Source: JALOAD01 sp023228995 [NCBI: Candidatus Muiribacterium halophilum]
Lineage (GTDB): Bacteria; Muiribacteriota; Muiribacteriia; Muiribacteriales
Assembly: GCA_023228995.1 (NCBI GenBank)
Contig: JALOAD010000038.1
Location: 1 to 34,663, forward strand
Length of the DNA: 34,663 bases
Direction: 5' to 3'
The notes beneath the pieces were generated by a model, which was not told where the DNA came from, ran no database searches, and was given only the letters and a program-made list of their open reading frames with translations. This document shows, piece after piece, positions 1 through 7,232 of this stretch (within the stretch, counting starts at the first letter, position 1; every line of letters starts with the position of its first letter). The translations under genes and the position numbers were made by a program.

Positions 1-2
1 AT

Positions 3-479
3 ATTCCGAGTTTTGAGTTTTTGTCTGATTTTGAACAGGAAGAAGCTGGATGCGTTTTGTTTTCTTATGTGGGCGGTAAGTCGTCTGCGAGTTTTTTAAA
101 TGAAACTGAGTTTAAAATATTTAATGTTAAAGTTAATTTAAATGATTTTTCTTTAAAAGAAGAACTTGAAAGTTTTATTCTGAAATTTGCTGATGAAAAT
201 AATATTGTAAAATTTATGTTTTATGGTCCTTTATATGATATATCTATTTTGAGATTTTTAGATAGTTTAGAAGAAAATTATGAAGATAAGTTTTTTTATT
301 TAGATATTGTTGATAATACTGTTGTTTCTCAGGAACTTATAAAAATGATTCCTCCTCATGTTGAGGAAGGTCTTTATATAAAAAATGTAAGAAAAAGTTA
401 TTTTGATAAACAAGATAAAAAAGATATTGAACAAAAAATATTAAAAAAAGGGCTTTTATTTTTTGACTTAAATTTATGA
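3..479 (+). CDS. C-terminal part of a SbcD/YhaO-like DNA repair nuclease subunit (5' truncated)
   Basis: The reading frame is open to the window edge and continues upstream of the first possible TTG at 21, so this is a gene tail of about 158 codons. The metallophosphoesterase motifs would lie upstream and are not visible. What remains is an alpha/beta region rich in Lys, Glu and Asp, followed by a helical end. The stop codon overlaps the start of the next gene (ATGA at 476-479), which shows translational coupling. That next gene encodes a SbcC/YhaN-like ATPase, and this family's usual partner is a SbcD/YhaO-type nuclease, so the identity is inferred mainly from context. Such complexes process DNA ends and hairpins during repair. 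It could instead be an unrelated protein. Confidence 0.5.
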   Translation: MPSFEFLSDFEQEEAGCVLFSYVGGKSSASFLNETEFKIFNVKVNLNDFSLKEELESFILKFADENNIVKFMFYGPLYDISILRFLDSLEENYEDKFFYLDIVDNTVVSQELIKMIPPHVEEGLYIKNVRKSYFDKQDKKDIEQKILKKGLLFFDLNL

Positions 480-2542
480 TAATTAAAAGTATTTTATTAA
501 AAAATTATAGGAATTTCAGCAATTATTATTGTAAATTCGGCAAGGGTATAAATATTCTTTCTGGAAATAATGGATGTGGTAAATCTACTATTTTTTCAGC
601 TTTTTCAGAACTTATTCTTTTTGATACAAATATTTATAGAAAAAATTTTAGAAATCTCAATGACCCGTATTTTATTCAAATTCTTATAGATGTTTCTGGA
701 AAAGAGATTATGATTTCAAAAGATGCTGATAATAACCAATTTTATCTTGAATACGATAATAAAAAATATATGAAAGATGAAGCTCAGGAAATGTTTCAAA
801 AGATATCTGGCATTAAAATCCAGACTAATGTTTATAGATCTTTGTTTTTTTTGCAACAGAGAGAATGGATATATTTTTTTGATAAATCTAAAAATATTAA
901 GAATATAGCTGATATTATTAAAAACTATTTATCTACAGGTAAACTCAAGACAGAAAATGATAATTCAAAAAAATTAAAAAATCGTAAAAAAATTCTTATG
1001 GAAAAATTAAATGAATTTAATGAAAATTTTGAAGATAAAAAAGAAGAGCTTGAAAATGTAAGAGCTTTTGTTGTTGAACGTGAAATCAATATGAATCTTC
1101 TTCAAAGATATATAAAAGAAGAAAATAACATTACTAATATTATTTCTAAAAAGGATTTTGTTTATAAAGCTCATAATGACTATTCAAATTTAAAAAAAGA
1201 ATTTGATTTTATTGCAAATCAGACTCAAGAACTTAAAGATACTATTGGAAAAATTGAAAAACTTGAAGAAAAAAAAACTTATATTGAAAATAAGCTTGAA
1301 GGATATAGAAGTTTTACAATAGAAAAAATTGAAGAAATATCTAGAATATCTGGAATTCTTGATAATAAGAATAGAGAGATATTAAAAGATCAATACACAA
1401 AAGCAATATCAAATCTAATAGTATATAGAAATATTTGTTTTGTGGCTGCAATGTTTTTTCTGTTTATTTCAATTGGAGGAGCATTTTTTTCAGTGTTTTT
1501 TCTTGTTGGCATAATATTTTCAGGAATATTTGCAATACTGGGCTCTTATTTTTGGCAGAAATCCAGAGAAGAAGAAAGACATATGCAGATAGAAGTTCAG
1601 ACCGAACATTCAAGAGAAGTTCAGACTTTGAACAATGAGTTAACAAGAATTCTTAAAAGTACAAATGTTTCTAATATTGATGAGTTTAAAGAAAAATATC
1701 GATCAAGAGATGATCTTATGAAAAATCTTGAAAAAATAAAAAACGAACTTTCTAATCTATATAAAGAAAGATCTGTTGAAGATATTGAAAAAGATTATGT
1801 TAAATTATTAAATGATTTGAATATTATGAAAGATAAGATTTCTTCGGTTTCAGAAGAGGAATATGGTAGAGTTGTTGAGCTTGAAGTTATAAAAAATGAG
1901 ATTTTAGAACTAAATTCCAAAAAAGAAAAACTAGATGAAAATATCAGTAATACAAAAGCTCTTATATCAAAAAACAGATTTTCATGTGAAGAACTTTATA
2001 ATATTGAGGATGAAAATGATATTCTTCAAAAAAATATAAAAAAAATTGAGGATGAAATAGAAATTTTATCTTTTGTAGAAGAATATACTAAGAGAGCTCA
2101 TATGGATATAATGGAATCTGCAAATACTCTTTTAGATCTTACTATCGATAAATATTTTAATAATCTTACAGCTGGGGATTATCATGATGTGAGGGTGGAA
2201 TTTACAGGTGATAACATGCTTCAATTAAATGTTTTTTCTAAAGAATATGGTGATTATGTAAATGAAGATTTTTTAAGTGATTCTACAAAAGATGCTCTTT
2301 TTATTGCTTTTAGACTAGCTTTGATAGAACTTATTGATGATCAAGGTTATATACCTGTTTTTATGGATGAAGTGTTTTCTTATTTTGATTCTAAAAGACT
2401 TAGAACTACAGCTGAACTTTTTAAAAATATTAGCGAAATTAGACAAGTTTTTTACTTTAACACTGATTCTTTTATTGATAGAGGAACTCAGAATCTAAAA
2501 TTTGTAACAAAAGTCAAAATCGAGGAAGGTAATCCAACTTGA
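476..2542 (+). CDS. SbcC/YhaN-like SMC-family ATPase with a central membrane hairpin
   Basis: This 688-aa protein starts with the RecF/SMC pattern and a Walker A motif, GNNGCGKST, at residues 30-38. Two long Lys/Glu-rich coiled-coil stretches (about 160-310 and 370-540) flank two hydrophobic helices at about 320-361. The C-terminal ATPase half has a signature-like LSDST at 600-604 and a Walker B motif, PVFMDE, at 627-632. Central membrane helices within the coiled coil are known in Bacillus YhaN-type proteins but not in classical SbcC, so YhaN-like is the better match. It overlaps the upstream nuclease tail and the downstream pyrE by a few bases, so all three are probably co-translated. The likely role is ATP-dependent handling of broken DNA ends near the membrane. 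The signature lacks the usual glycine (LSxGx becomes LSDST). Confidence 0.8.
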   Translation: MIIKSILLKNYRNFSNYYCKFGKGINILSGNNGCGKSTIFSAFSELILFDTNIYRKNFRNLNDPYFIQILIDVSGKEIMISKDADNNQFYLEYDNKKYMKDEAQEMFQKISGIKIQTNVYRSLFFLQQREWIYFFDKSKNIKNIADIIKNYLSTGKLKTENDNSKKLKNRKKILMEKLNEFNENFEDKKEELENVRAFVVEREINMNLLQRYIKEENNITNIISKKDFVYKAHNDYSNLKKEFDFIANQTQELKDTIGKIEKLEEKKTYIENKLEGYRSFTIEKIEEISRISGILDNKNREILKDQYTKAISNLIVYRNICFVAAMFFLFISIGGAFFSVFFLVGIIFSGIFAILGSYFWQKSREEERHMQIEVQTEHSREVQTLNNELTRILKSTNVSNIDEFKEKYRSRDDLMKNLEKIKNELSNLYKERSVEDIEKDYVKLLNDLNIMKDKISSVSEEEYGRVVELEVIKNEILELNSKKEKLDENISNTKALISKNRFSCEELYNIEDENDILQKNIKKIEDEIEILSFVEEYTKRAHMDIMESANTLLDLTIDKYFNNLTAGDYHDVRVEFTGDNMLQLNVFSKEYGDYVNEDFLSDSTKDALFIAFRLALIELIDDQGYIPVFMDEVFSYFDSKRLRTTAELFKNISEIRQVFYFNTDSFIDRGTQNLKFVTKVKIEEGNPT

Positions 2543-3165
2543 AAACTATAGAAGAGGTTTTGCTCAATATTAAAGCTGTAAAATTAAGTCCAAAAACTCC
2601 ATTTACCTATGCATCTGGAATTGTTTCTCCAATTTACTGTGATAATAGAGTGATTATTTCTTATCCCTATGAAAGAGAATTTGTTATATCTCTTTTTATT
2701 GATAAAATTAATAAAACTAATGTTGAATTTGATGTTGTTGCTGGCACCGCTACTGCCGGTATTCCTCATGCAGCTTGGATTTCTGATTTTTTTAAAAAAC
2801 CTATGATATATGTTAGAAGTTCAAAAAAAAATCATGGAAAAGAAAATCTTATAGAAGGAATTCTAAAAAAAGGTCAAAAAGTAATACTTATTGAAGATCT
2901 TTTGAGTACTGGTGGGAGTTCTATTAATGCTGCAAAAGCTATTAGAGAAAGCGGTGGTTTAATAGATTATGTATTTGCAATTTTTTCTTATGAAATGATA
3001 AAATGTAAACAAAATTTTAAAAATGAAAATTTAAAGTATGAAACTCTTGGAAATATATCGAATATTATAGATATAGCAAGTGATTCAGGCTATATTTCTT
3101 TGGAAGATAAAAACATTATTCTTGAATGGAAAAGAGATCCTGAAAATTGGATAAAAAAACGGTAG
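2539..3165 (+). CDS. pyrE: Orotate phosphoribosyltransferase
   Basis: The 208-aa protein has the normal length for PyrE, which joins orotate to PRPP to make orotidine 5'-phosphate in pyrimidine synthesis. The N-terminal FTYASGIVSPIYCDNR matches the family's substrate-loop region. The PRPP-binding motif VILIEDLLSTGGSS lies at about residues 114-127. The start is TTG at 2539, overlapping the upstream stop (TTGA), with GAGGAAGG at 2522-2529 as the ribosome binding site; no better ATG is present. Its place at the end of an SbcCD-like operon is not functionally obvious. Other pyrimidine genes are not in the window. Confidence 0.9.
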   Translation: MKTIEEVLLNIKAVKLSPKTPFTYASGIVSPIYCDNRVIISYPYEREFVISLFIDKINKTNVEFDVVAGTATAGIPHAAWISDFFKKPMIYVRSSKKNHGKENLIEGILKKGQKVILIEDLLSTGGSSINAAKAIRESGGLIDYVFAIFSYEMIKCKQNFKNENLKYETLGNISNIIDIASDSGYISLEDKNIILEWKRDPENWIKKR

Positions 3166-3244
3166 ACATTTGAGTTTTTTTAAACTAAAATTAGTATGTA
3201 GTAAAAGTGTTAAATAATAAAAAAATAGTATGTAGTGGGAGAGT

Positions 3245-4546
3245 ATGATGAAAAAACTTTTAAATCTTTTTTTAGCCTTAACCTTTGTAGTTTCTATAAA
3301 CGCAACTCCTTATTTTTCAGATGAACCAGTGGATTTTATAGAAGGAGATATTACTTATCCTTTTGAAAGGATTGAGCTTTTATATGATAGCTCAACTGAG
3401 TTTTATACTGAAAAAATACACGAAGGTAATAAATTGAATCATCCTGCATTTCTTGAACTTACACAAGGTCATAATGTTATATCATCAGGTAATTTTTTTC
3501 TCCATTATTCAAAAGATTGGGATAAAAAATCTGATAAAAGACCTATTTTATTAGTTCATGGAGCTGGAGACAATGCTTTTAGAGCTTGGGCACATCCATT
3601 TAAATATTATTTTGCACCAGGTGAATTTATAGAATATCCAGGACTCGCTCTAGTACTTCCTAAAAAGGGTTATCAAGTATTTTCTTTAAGTTTTAATCAT
3701 TCTCAAGGTGATAATTTTATGCAGAGTGAACATATAGCAAATGCAATAACTAGGATAAAAAAAGTTCTTGGCGAAGAAAACAACAATGATTTTAAAATAG
3801 ATGTAATTGCACATTCAAAGGGTGGAGTTGCTACAACAATGTATTTATCTGATATAAGAGAAGAATATTCTGAGTATTCTTGGTTAACTCCTTACAGAGA
3901 AGATGTTGACAGGTTTATTGCAATTGCTACTCCTTTAAATGGTGTTGATGCACAGTATAGATATTATGGACTTAATCTTACGGTAATAGATAAAGATATG
4001 CCATCTCCACTTGGAGCTAAAAGCGTTCTTTATTATGGTTTCTGGAGAGATTTTTCAGATGTAAATGATATGTTTCCTGGTCAGAGACAAATACTTAATA
4101 ATCTTGTAAATGATAAAAACACCAGAATTGGCTTTTCAAATCTTTCAAATACTATGGATATGAATTATTCTAGAAATGTTCTCTACAATGGTGGAGTATC
4201 TTCGATTCTGATTTCTGAAGGTATTAACAAAGAAATTGCAAAAGGTAAATATCTTATTTCAACTATAAATAAAAAAGGTATTCATCCTTCTGTTGACATA
4301 ATTATAATGGCTGGTACAGATAATCAGATAGATGATAATATTGAATTCTGGGCAGACCTTCTTCCATTTGGAGAAAACATCGCACCTTCTGATATGCTAC
4401 TTTTTGTAAAAAGTGCAACATATACAGATGGTATAACAAAAAGAGGTGCTAAAGTTATTGGAAAGCGTATATTACCATATAATCATATGAATATTACTTT
4501 TCATACAGAAGCTGTAAAAAATCTATTAGAACTCATGGAAAAATAA
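3245..4546 (+). CDS. Secreted lipase-like alpha/beta hydrolase
   Basis: This 433-aa protein begins with a signal peptide (MMKKLLNLFLALTFVVSINA), so it is exported. The oxyanion region LLVHGAGDN lies at about residues 103-111 and the nucleophile elbow is AHSKGG with Ser191. Ala in place of the first Gly of GxSxG is typical of Bacillus LipA-type lipases and of the PhaZ7-type extracellular PHB depolymerase. A His near the C-terminus in NHMNITFH is a candidate catalytic residue. A GGGAG ribosome site precedes the ATGATG start. It lies just upstream of the PHA regulator gene, but a repeat/terminator-like segment separates them, so a role in polymer breakdown is only a guess. The substrate is unknown. 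Confidence 0.75.
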   Translation: MMKKLLNLFLALTFVVSINATPYFSDEPVDFIEGDITYPFERIELLYDSSTEFYTEKIHEGNKLNHPAFLELTQGHNVISSGNFFLHYSKDWDKKSDKRPILLVHGAGDNAFRAWAHPFKYYFAPGEFIEYPGLALVLPKKGYQVFSLSFNHSQGDNFMQSEHIANAITRIKKVLGEENNNDFKIDVIAHSKGGVATTMYLSDIREEYSEYSWLTPYREDVDRFIAIATPLNGVDAQYRYYGLNLTVIDKDMPSPLGAKSVLYYGFWRDFSDVNDMFPGQRQILNNLVNDKNTRIGFSNLSNTMDMNYSRNVLYNGGVSSILISEGINKEIAKGKYLISTINKKGIHPSVDIIIMAGTDNQIDDNIEFWADLLPFGENIAPSDMLLFVKSATYTDGITKRGAKVIGKRILPYNHMNITFHTEAVKNLLELMEK

Positions 4547-4552
4547 TGATTT

Positions 4553-4637
4553 TGTTAAAGAGTTAGAAAAGGTTAAGGGGTTGAGGGTTAAAACCCCTAA
4601 AACCCCTAAAACCTCTAAAACCCCTTAAACTCTCCTG
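4553..4637 (+). repeat. Telomere-like CT/GA-rich intergenic repeat with hairpin potential
   Basis: A run of AAAACCCCT-type units (three CCCC copies and one CCTC) follows a G-rich half. AAGGGGTT at 4575-4582 is the exact reverse complement of AACCCCTT at 4619-4626, so the segment can fold back on itself and could act as a rho-independent-like stop after the lipase gene. A related element (TTAAACCC units) is at 12505-12611. Confidence 0.6.
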
Positions 4638-4646
4638 ATATTTCAC

Positions 4647-4674
4647 TTGCAATTTATCATTAAATGTGTATAAT
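4647..4674 (+). promoter_or_regulatory. Predicted phaR promoter giving a leaderless transcript
   Basis: TTGCAA (4647-4652), a 16-bp spacer and a perfect TATAAT (4669-4674). Transcription would start about 7 bases later, at the ATG at 4681. No Shine-Dalgarno is present, which fits a leaderless mRNA. Confidence 0.6.
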
Positions 4675-4680
4675 TATTAC

Positions 4681-5283
4681 ATGAGTTTTTCAAAAAATAC
4701 AATATTCATAAAAAAATACGAAAATAGAAGATTATATAATATCAATGAAAAAAAATATATTTCCCTTGAAGATGTTAGAGATTATATTAATTCTGGTTAT
4801 GATATTGAGGTGACAGAAAAAAAAACAGGTGAGAATATAACAAGACAAGTTTTATTGCAGGTAATTATTGATATGTCACCTGAAAAACTTCAAGCTTTTC
4901 CTATAGTGTTTCTAAAATTTCTTATTAAATCTGATGCTAATTTATTAGATGATTATTTTAATAATTTTTTTACAGAACAGCTTGGTTTGTATCTAAATAA
5001 TAGAGATGGTTATTTTGATGCGATGAAATCAATGAAAGGTAATTTTTTTGGAGTTGGCAAAAGTACAGATATGTTTAAAAATGCATTTACTAATTTTTTT
5101 GGTAATCCATTTTATAATAATAAAAAGAGTAATGATAAAGAAAAAGATAAAAACAGCAAAGATATTTCTAAAGAAAAAACACCTAATGAAGATATACCAA
5201 AATCAGATAGTGATATTGATGAATTAAAAGCTATGATGGAAAAAATGGCAAAAAAACTTTCAGACCTTGAGAAGAAAAAGTAA
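4681..5283 (+). CDS. phaR: PHA/PHB accumulation regulator PhaR
   Basis: The 200-aa product has the PhaR DNA-binding domain at about residues 8-67, with KKYENRRLYN and EKKTGENITRQVL as the recognisable blocks. The second conserved domain (about 68-110) follows, then an Asn/Phe-rich linker and a Lys/Asp/Ser-rich tail ending in a short coiled coil (about 175-200). PhaR-family proteins repress phasin genes when free and release DNA when they bind PHA granules. A longer reading from GTG at 4666 is possible, but ATG 4681 is chosen because a TTGCAA/TATAAT promoter places the transcript start at this ATG and no Shine-Dalgarno is seen. The likely target is the TGC..TGCA-rich phasin promoter at 6392-6484. 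It is not the Bacillus PhaR synthase subunit, which shares only the name. Confidence 0.88.
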   Translation: MSFSKNTIFIKKYENRRLYNINEKKYISLEDVRDYINSGYDIEVTEKKTGENITRQVLLQVIIDMSPEKLQAFPIVFLKFLIKSDANLLDDYFNNFFTEQLGLYLNNRDGYFDAMKSMKGNFFGVGKSTDMFKNAFTNFFGNPFYNNKKSNDKEKDKNSKDISKEKTPNEDIPKSDSDIDELKAMMEKMAKKLSDLEKKK

Positions 5284-5316
5284 TTTTATTTGTTATATTA
5301 AATTAAAGGATATAGT

Positions 5317-5940
5317 ATGGATTTTAGAACTTCAAATTTTTATTCAAAAAACGCAGAATCTCTTTATAAAGATTATATAAATGTCAAAGGTGGTATAAGC
5401 CGATATTTTGATGTTATATTCCAAAATAAAGAAACTGTTCTTGATATTGGAAGTGGTTCGGGGCGAGATATTCTAATTCTTCTTGAAAAAGGTCATGATG
5501 CTTATGGAATTGAACCTTGTAATGAGCTTAGAATGTTAGCTGAATATAGGAATCCTGTACTTAAAGGAAGAATTTTTAGTGGTGGTTTACCTAATTTTTT
5601 AAATCCTTTCAATTTTAAATTTAATACTATTATTTTATCTGCAATTCTTATGCATATCCCTGAGAATCAGATTCAGACATCTATTAAGACTGTTTCTTCT
5701 TTGCTTAAACCTCGTGGGAAGGTTCTTATTTCAATACCTAAAACTAGACCTGGAATTGGTTTGGATTTAAGAGATAAGGATGGTAGATTATTTAATAATA
5801 TATCAAGCGATTTTATTGTATCTTTATTTAATAATAATCTTTTTGTGTTAGTAAAAAACTGGGAAAGTATGGATGATATGGGTAGAGAAGGAATTACATG
5901 GAATACTATGCTCTTTGAAAAAGCTCATAGAAGCAGTTAA
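5317..5940 (+). CDS. Class I SAM-dependent methyltransferase
   Basis: This 207-aa protein has motif I, VLDIGSGSGRD, at about residues 43-53 for S-adenosylmethionine binding. An acidic end of strand 2 (GIEPCNELR), the strand-4 region NTIILSAILMHIP and a later KPRGKVLISIP follow, all typical of UbiE/Methyltransf_11-type enzymes. A weak AAAGGA ribosome site precedes the ATG. It lies 33 bases after phaR and may be read through from it. The methyl acceptor cannot be inferred. The sequence looks intact. Confidence 0.82.
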   Translation: MDFRTSNFYSKNAESLYKDYINVKGGISRYFDVIFQNKETVLDIGSGSGRDILILLEKGHDAYGIEPCNELRMLAEYRNPVLKGRIFSGGLPNFLNPFNFKFNTIILSAILMHIPENQIQTSIKTVSSLLKPRGKVLISIPKTRPGIGLDLRDKDGRLFNNISSDFIVSLFNNNLFVLVKNWESMDDMGREGITWNTMLFEKAHRSS

Positions 5941-5976
5941 TATAAATACGATAAATTTTTTTTCATATCTTTAAAT

Positions 5977-6002
5977 CAAAAAAATAATCATTCGGTACCA
6001 TT
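5977..6002 (+). repeat. 26-bp direct repeat, copy 1
   Basis: A perfect copy of the 26 bases at 6307-6332. The unit contains AATCATTCGGTACCATT. The two copies are 330 bp apart and enclose the twin hairpins and the REP-like unit, so they may mark the ends of a small inserted or duplicated element. Confidence 0.85.
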
Positions 6003-6098
6003 CGATATTTTACATCCATATAAAATATCTCTTTACCTTCGTTCACTTATAATACATCCGTATATTATATGCTTCGCAACGTTCACTCAAGTTACCGA
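5992..6098 (+). repeat. Twin-hairpin element with matching loops
   Basis: Hairpin 1: GATATTTTA (6004-6012) and TAAAATATC (6021-6029) around the loop CATCCATA. Hairpin 2: TATAATA (6048-6054) and TATTATA (6063-6069) around CATCCGTA. The loops differ by one base while the stems differ in sequence yet still pair. Each hairpin is followed by CGTTCACT, and TCGGTA (5992-5997) pairs with TACCGA (6093-6098) to close the unit. Function is unknown. Confidence 0.65.
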
Positions 6099-6216
6099 GT
6101 AGATTTTTTTTTTTGCTTTTGTTTATTGAAAATCTGTCATGATTTAATTTAATTCAAAAATTTTCTAAAGCCTCTAAAAATTCGACATTCAACATTCGAC
6201 ATTGGAAATTAAAAAT

Positions 6217-6277
6217 CTGTCATCCCGGTACTATTCTGAGAAACTGTCATCCCGGTACTATTCTGAGCCGGGATCTG
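6217..6277 (+). repeat. REP-like palindromic repeat, copy 1
   Basis: A 24-bp unit beginning CTGTCATCCCGGTAC occurs twice in tandem (6217-6240 and 6244-6267). ATCCCGG (6249-6255) then pairs with CCGGGAT (6268-6274). A close copy in the opposite orientation is at 12434-12492. Confidence 0.8.
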
Positions 6278-6306
6278 TTTTTGATATTTTTTTCATTACA
6301 CTAAAG

Positions 6307-6332
6307 CAAAAAAATAATCATTCGGTACCATT
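6307..6332 (+). repeat. 26-bp direct repeat, copy 2
   Basis: Identical to 5977-6002. It marks the right end of the 330-bp repeat-bounded segment upstream of the phasin promoter. Confidence 0.85.
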
Positions 6333-6391
6333 TATATATAAATCAAAAGATATTTAAATCTTTGTATTTCCATTGGTTTTCTGAGATATTG

Positions 6392-6484
6392 TGCTTTGCA
6401 AAATAGGTATGCGGTGCAGTGCAAAATAAAATTTGACAAAAAAATTGTGCTGTGCAATAATAAGAGTATAAATATTGCAGTGCA
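6392..6484 (+). promoter_or_regulatory. Four TGC-N2-TGCA operator-like sites, candidate PhaR binding region
   Basis: TGCTTTGCA (6392-6400), TGCAGTGCA (6415-6423), TGCTGTGCA (6448-6456) and TGCAGTGCA (6476-6484) are spaced 23, 33 and 28 bases centre to centre. Site 2 is just upstream of -35, site 3 fills the spacer up to -10, and site 4 lies just after the expected transcript start. This is the layout of a repressor array. TGC-rich sites are known for PhaR regulators, and phaR is encoded 1.2 kb upstream. Binding itself is inferred. Confidence 0.65.
6433..6461 (+). promoter_or_regulatory. Strong sigma70-type promoter of the phasin/PHA operon
   Basis: Perfect -35 TTGACA (6433-6438), a 17-bp spacer, then -10 AATAAT (6456-6461, five of six consensus bases). 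The start of transcription is expected near 6468, giving a leader of about 50 bases before the phasin gene. Confidence 0.75.
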
Positions 6485-6517
6485 CAAAAATAACTGCTAA
6501 AAAACGGAGGATTTAAA

Positions 6518-6817
6518 ATGAACAGAATTGCAGATTTTTTCAAAAGTGAAGAGTATGTTGATATGGCAAAAAAAAATGTGGAATTTGCTATGGATATGTT
6601 TAAAACAAATTTAAAAGAACAGGAAACTACAACAAAAGAAAATCTTGGTAAATATTTTGATATGGTAAATTCCAATATTGAAGTTTTATCAAAAAATTAT
6701 GACAAATTTGTTGAACAGGGAACTGAAGTTGCAAACTTTTATAAAGAAAATGTTGAAAAAACTTATGAAATTTCAAAACAGATGATTGAAAAAGTTAAAA
6801 ATTTTGAAGCTAAATAA
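6518..6817 (+). CDS. Phasin-like PHA granule protein A
   Basis: A 99-aa, almost entirely helical protein rich in Lys, Glu, Met and Phe, as in phasins that coat PHA granules. It has a strong ribosome site (CGGAGG, 6505-6510). Blocks such as MDMFKTN and FYKENVEKTYE recur in the protein at 7233, so the two are paralogs. It is the first gene after the PhaR-type operator array and is followed at 11 bases by a PhaE-like gene, in line with phasins being the classic PhaR target. Family assignment rests on size, composition and context, since phasins are weakly conserved. It is shorter than the usual 110-190 residues. Confidence 0.72.
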   Translation: MNRIADFFKSEEYVDMAKKNVEFAMDMFKTNLKEQETTTKENLGKYFDMVNSNIEVLSKNYDKFVEQGTEVANFYKENVEKTYEISKQMIEKVKNFEAK

Positions 6818-6828
6818 GGAGGATAGTA

Positions 6829-7215
6829 ATGGAAAAAATGATGAAAGATTGGATTGAAACATGGGAAAAAAATGTAGGTAATTATATGGATGAAATGGTT
6901 AAAAGTCAGAGTTTTATGAAAAATTTTATGAAGACTTATGAACCAGCACTTGATCTTAATAAAACACTTAAAAAAAATAGAGAGAGTTTTTTTCAGACTT
7001 TCGGCGTAGCTTCAAGAAATGATGTTGTAGAAGTTTTTCAAAAAGCTCAGGATATTGAAATAAAAACTTGTGATCTTGAAGAAAAATTAGATCAAATACT
7101 TCATAATCAAAATGAAATTATTAAAAGTTTTAAGAGCCAAGAAAAAAATGTTAAAACTGATACTATTACAAATACACCAACTACACCTAAGAACACAGCT
7201 AAAAAAAATAAATAA
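6829..7215 (+). CDS. Short PhaE-like PHA synthase subunit or granule protein
   Basis: A 128-aa helical protein. The N-terminal part (about 1-60) has the W-rich pattern seen in PhaE subunits (MMKDWIETWEKNVGNYMDE). The middle (about 63-95) has FGVASRNDVVEVFQKAQD followed by a coiled coil, resembling the conserved C-terminal region of PhaE. The tail is Thr/Lys-rich. The protein at 13735-14127 shares this layout. Class III PhaE is about 350 residues and class IV PhaR subunits about 200, so this would be a minimal version. GGAGG precedes the ATG. It lies between the two phasin paralogs and upstream of phaC. It could simply be a third phasin. Confidence 0.6.
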   Translation: MEKMMKDWIETWEKNVGNYMDEMVKSQSFMKNFMKTYEPALDLNKTLKKNRESFFQTFGVASRNDVVEVFQKAQDIEIKTCDLEEKLDQILHNQNEIIKSFKSQEKNVKTDTITNTPTTPKNTAKKNK

Positions 7216-7232
7216 AAAAATGGAGATTAAAA

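Larger units (their letters stand above)
5941..6390. other. Gene-free repeat-rich intergenic segment before the PHA operon
   Basis: I see no credible gene here. The segment holds a pair of perfect 26-bp direct repeats (5977-6002 and 6307-6332), two hairpins with nearly identical loops (5992-6098) and a doubled REP-like unit (6217-6277). Reverse-strand reading frames across it are low-complexity and lack start signals. Confidence 0.7.

Noticed and set aside
6343-6675. 110-codon frame on the - strand upstream of and inside phasin A
   Set aside because: Low-complexity Phe/Ser/Tyr translation that covers the operator array and is antisense to a real gene; no ribosome site.
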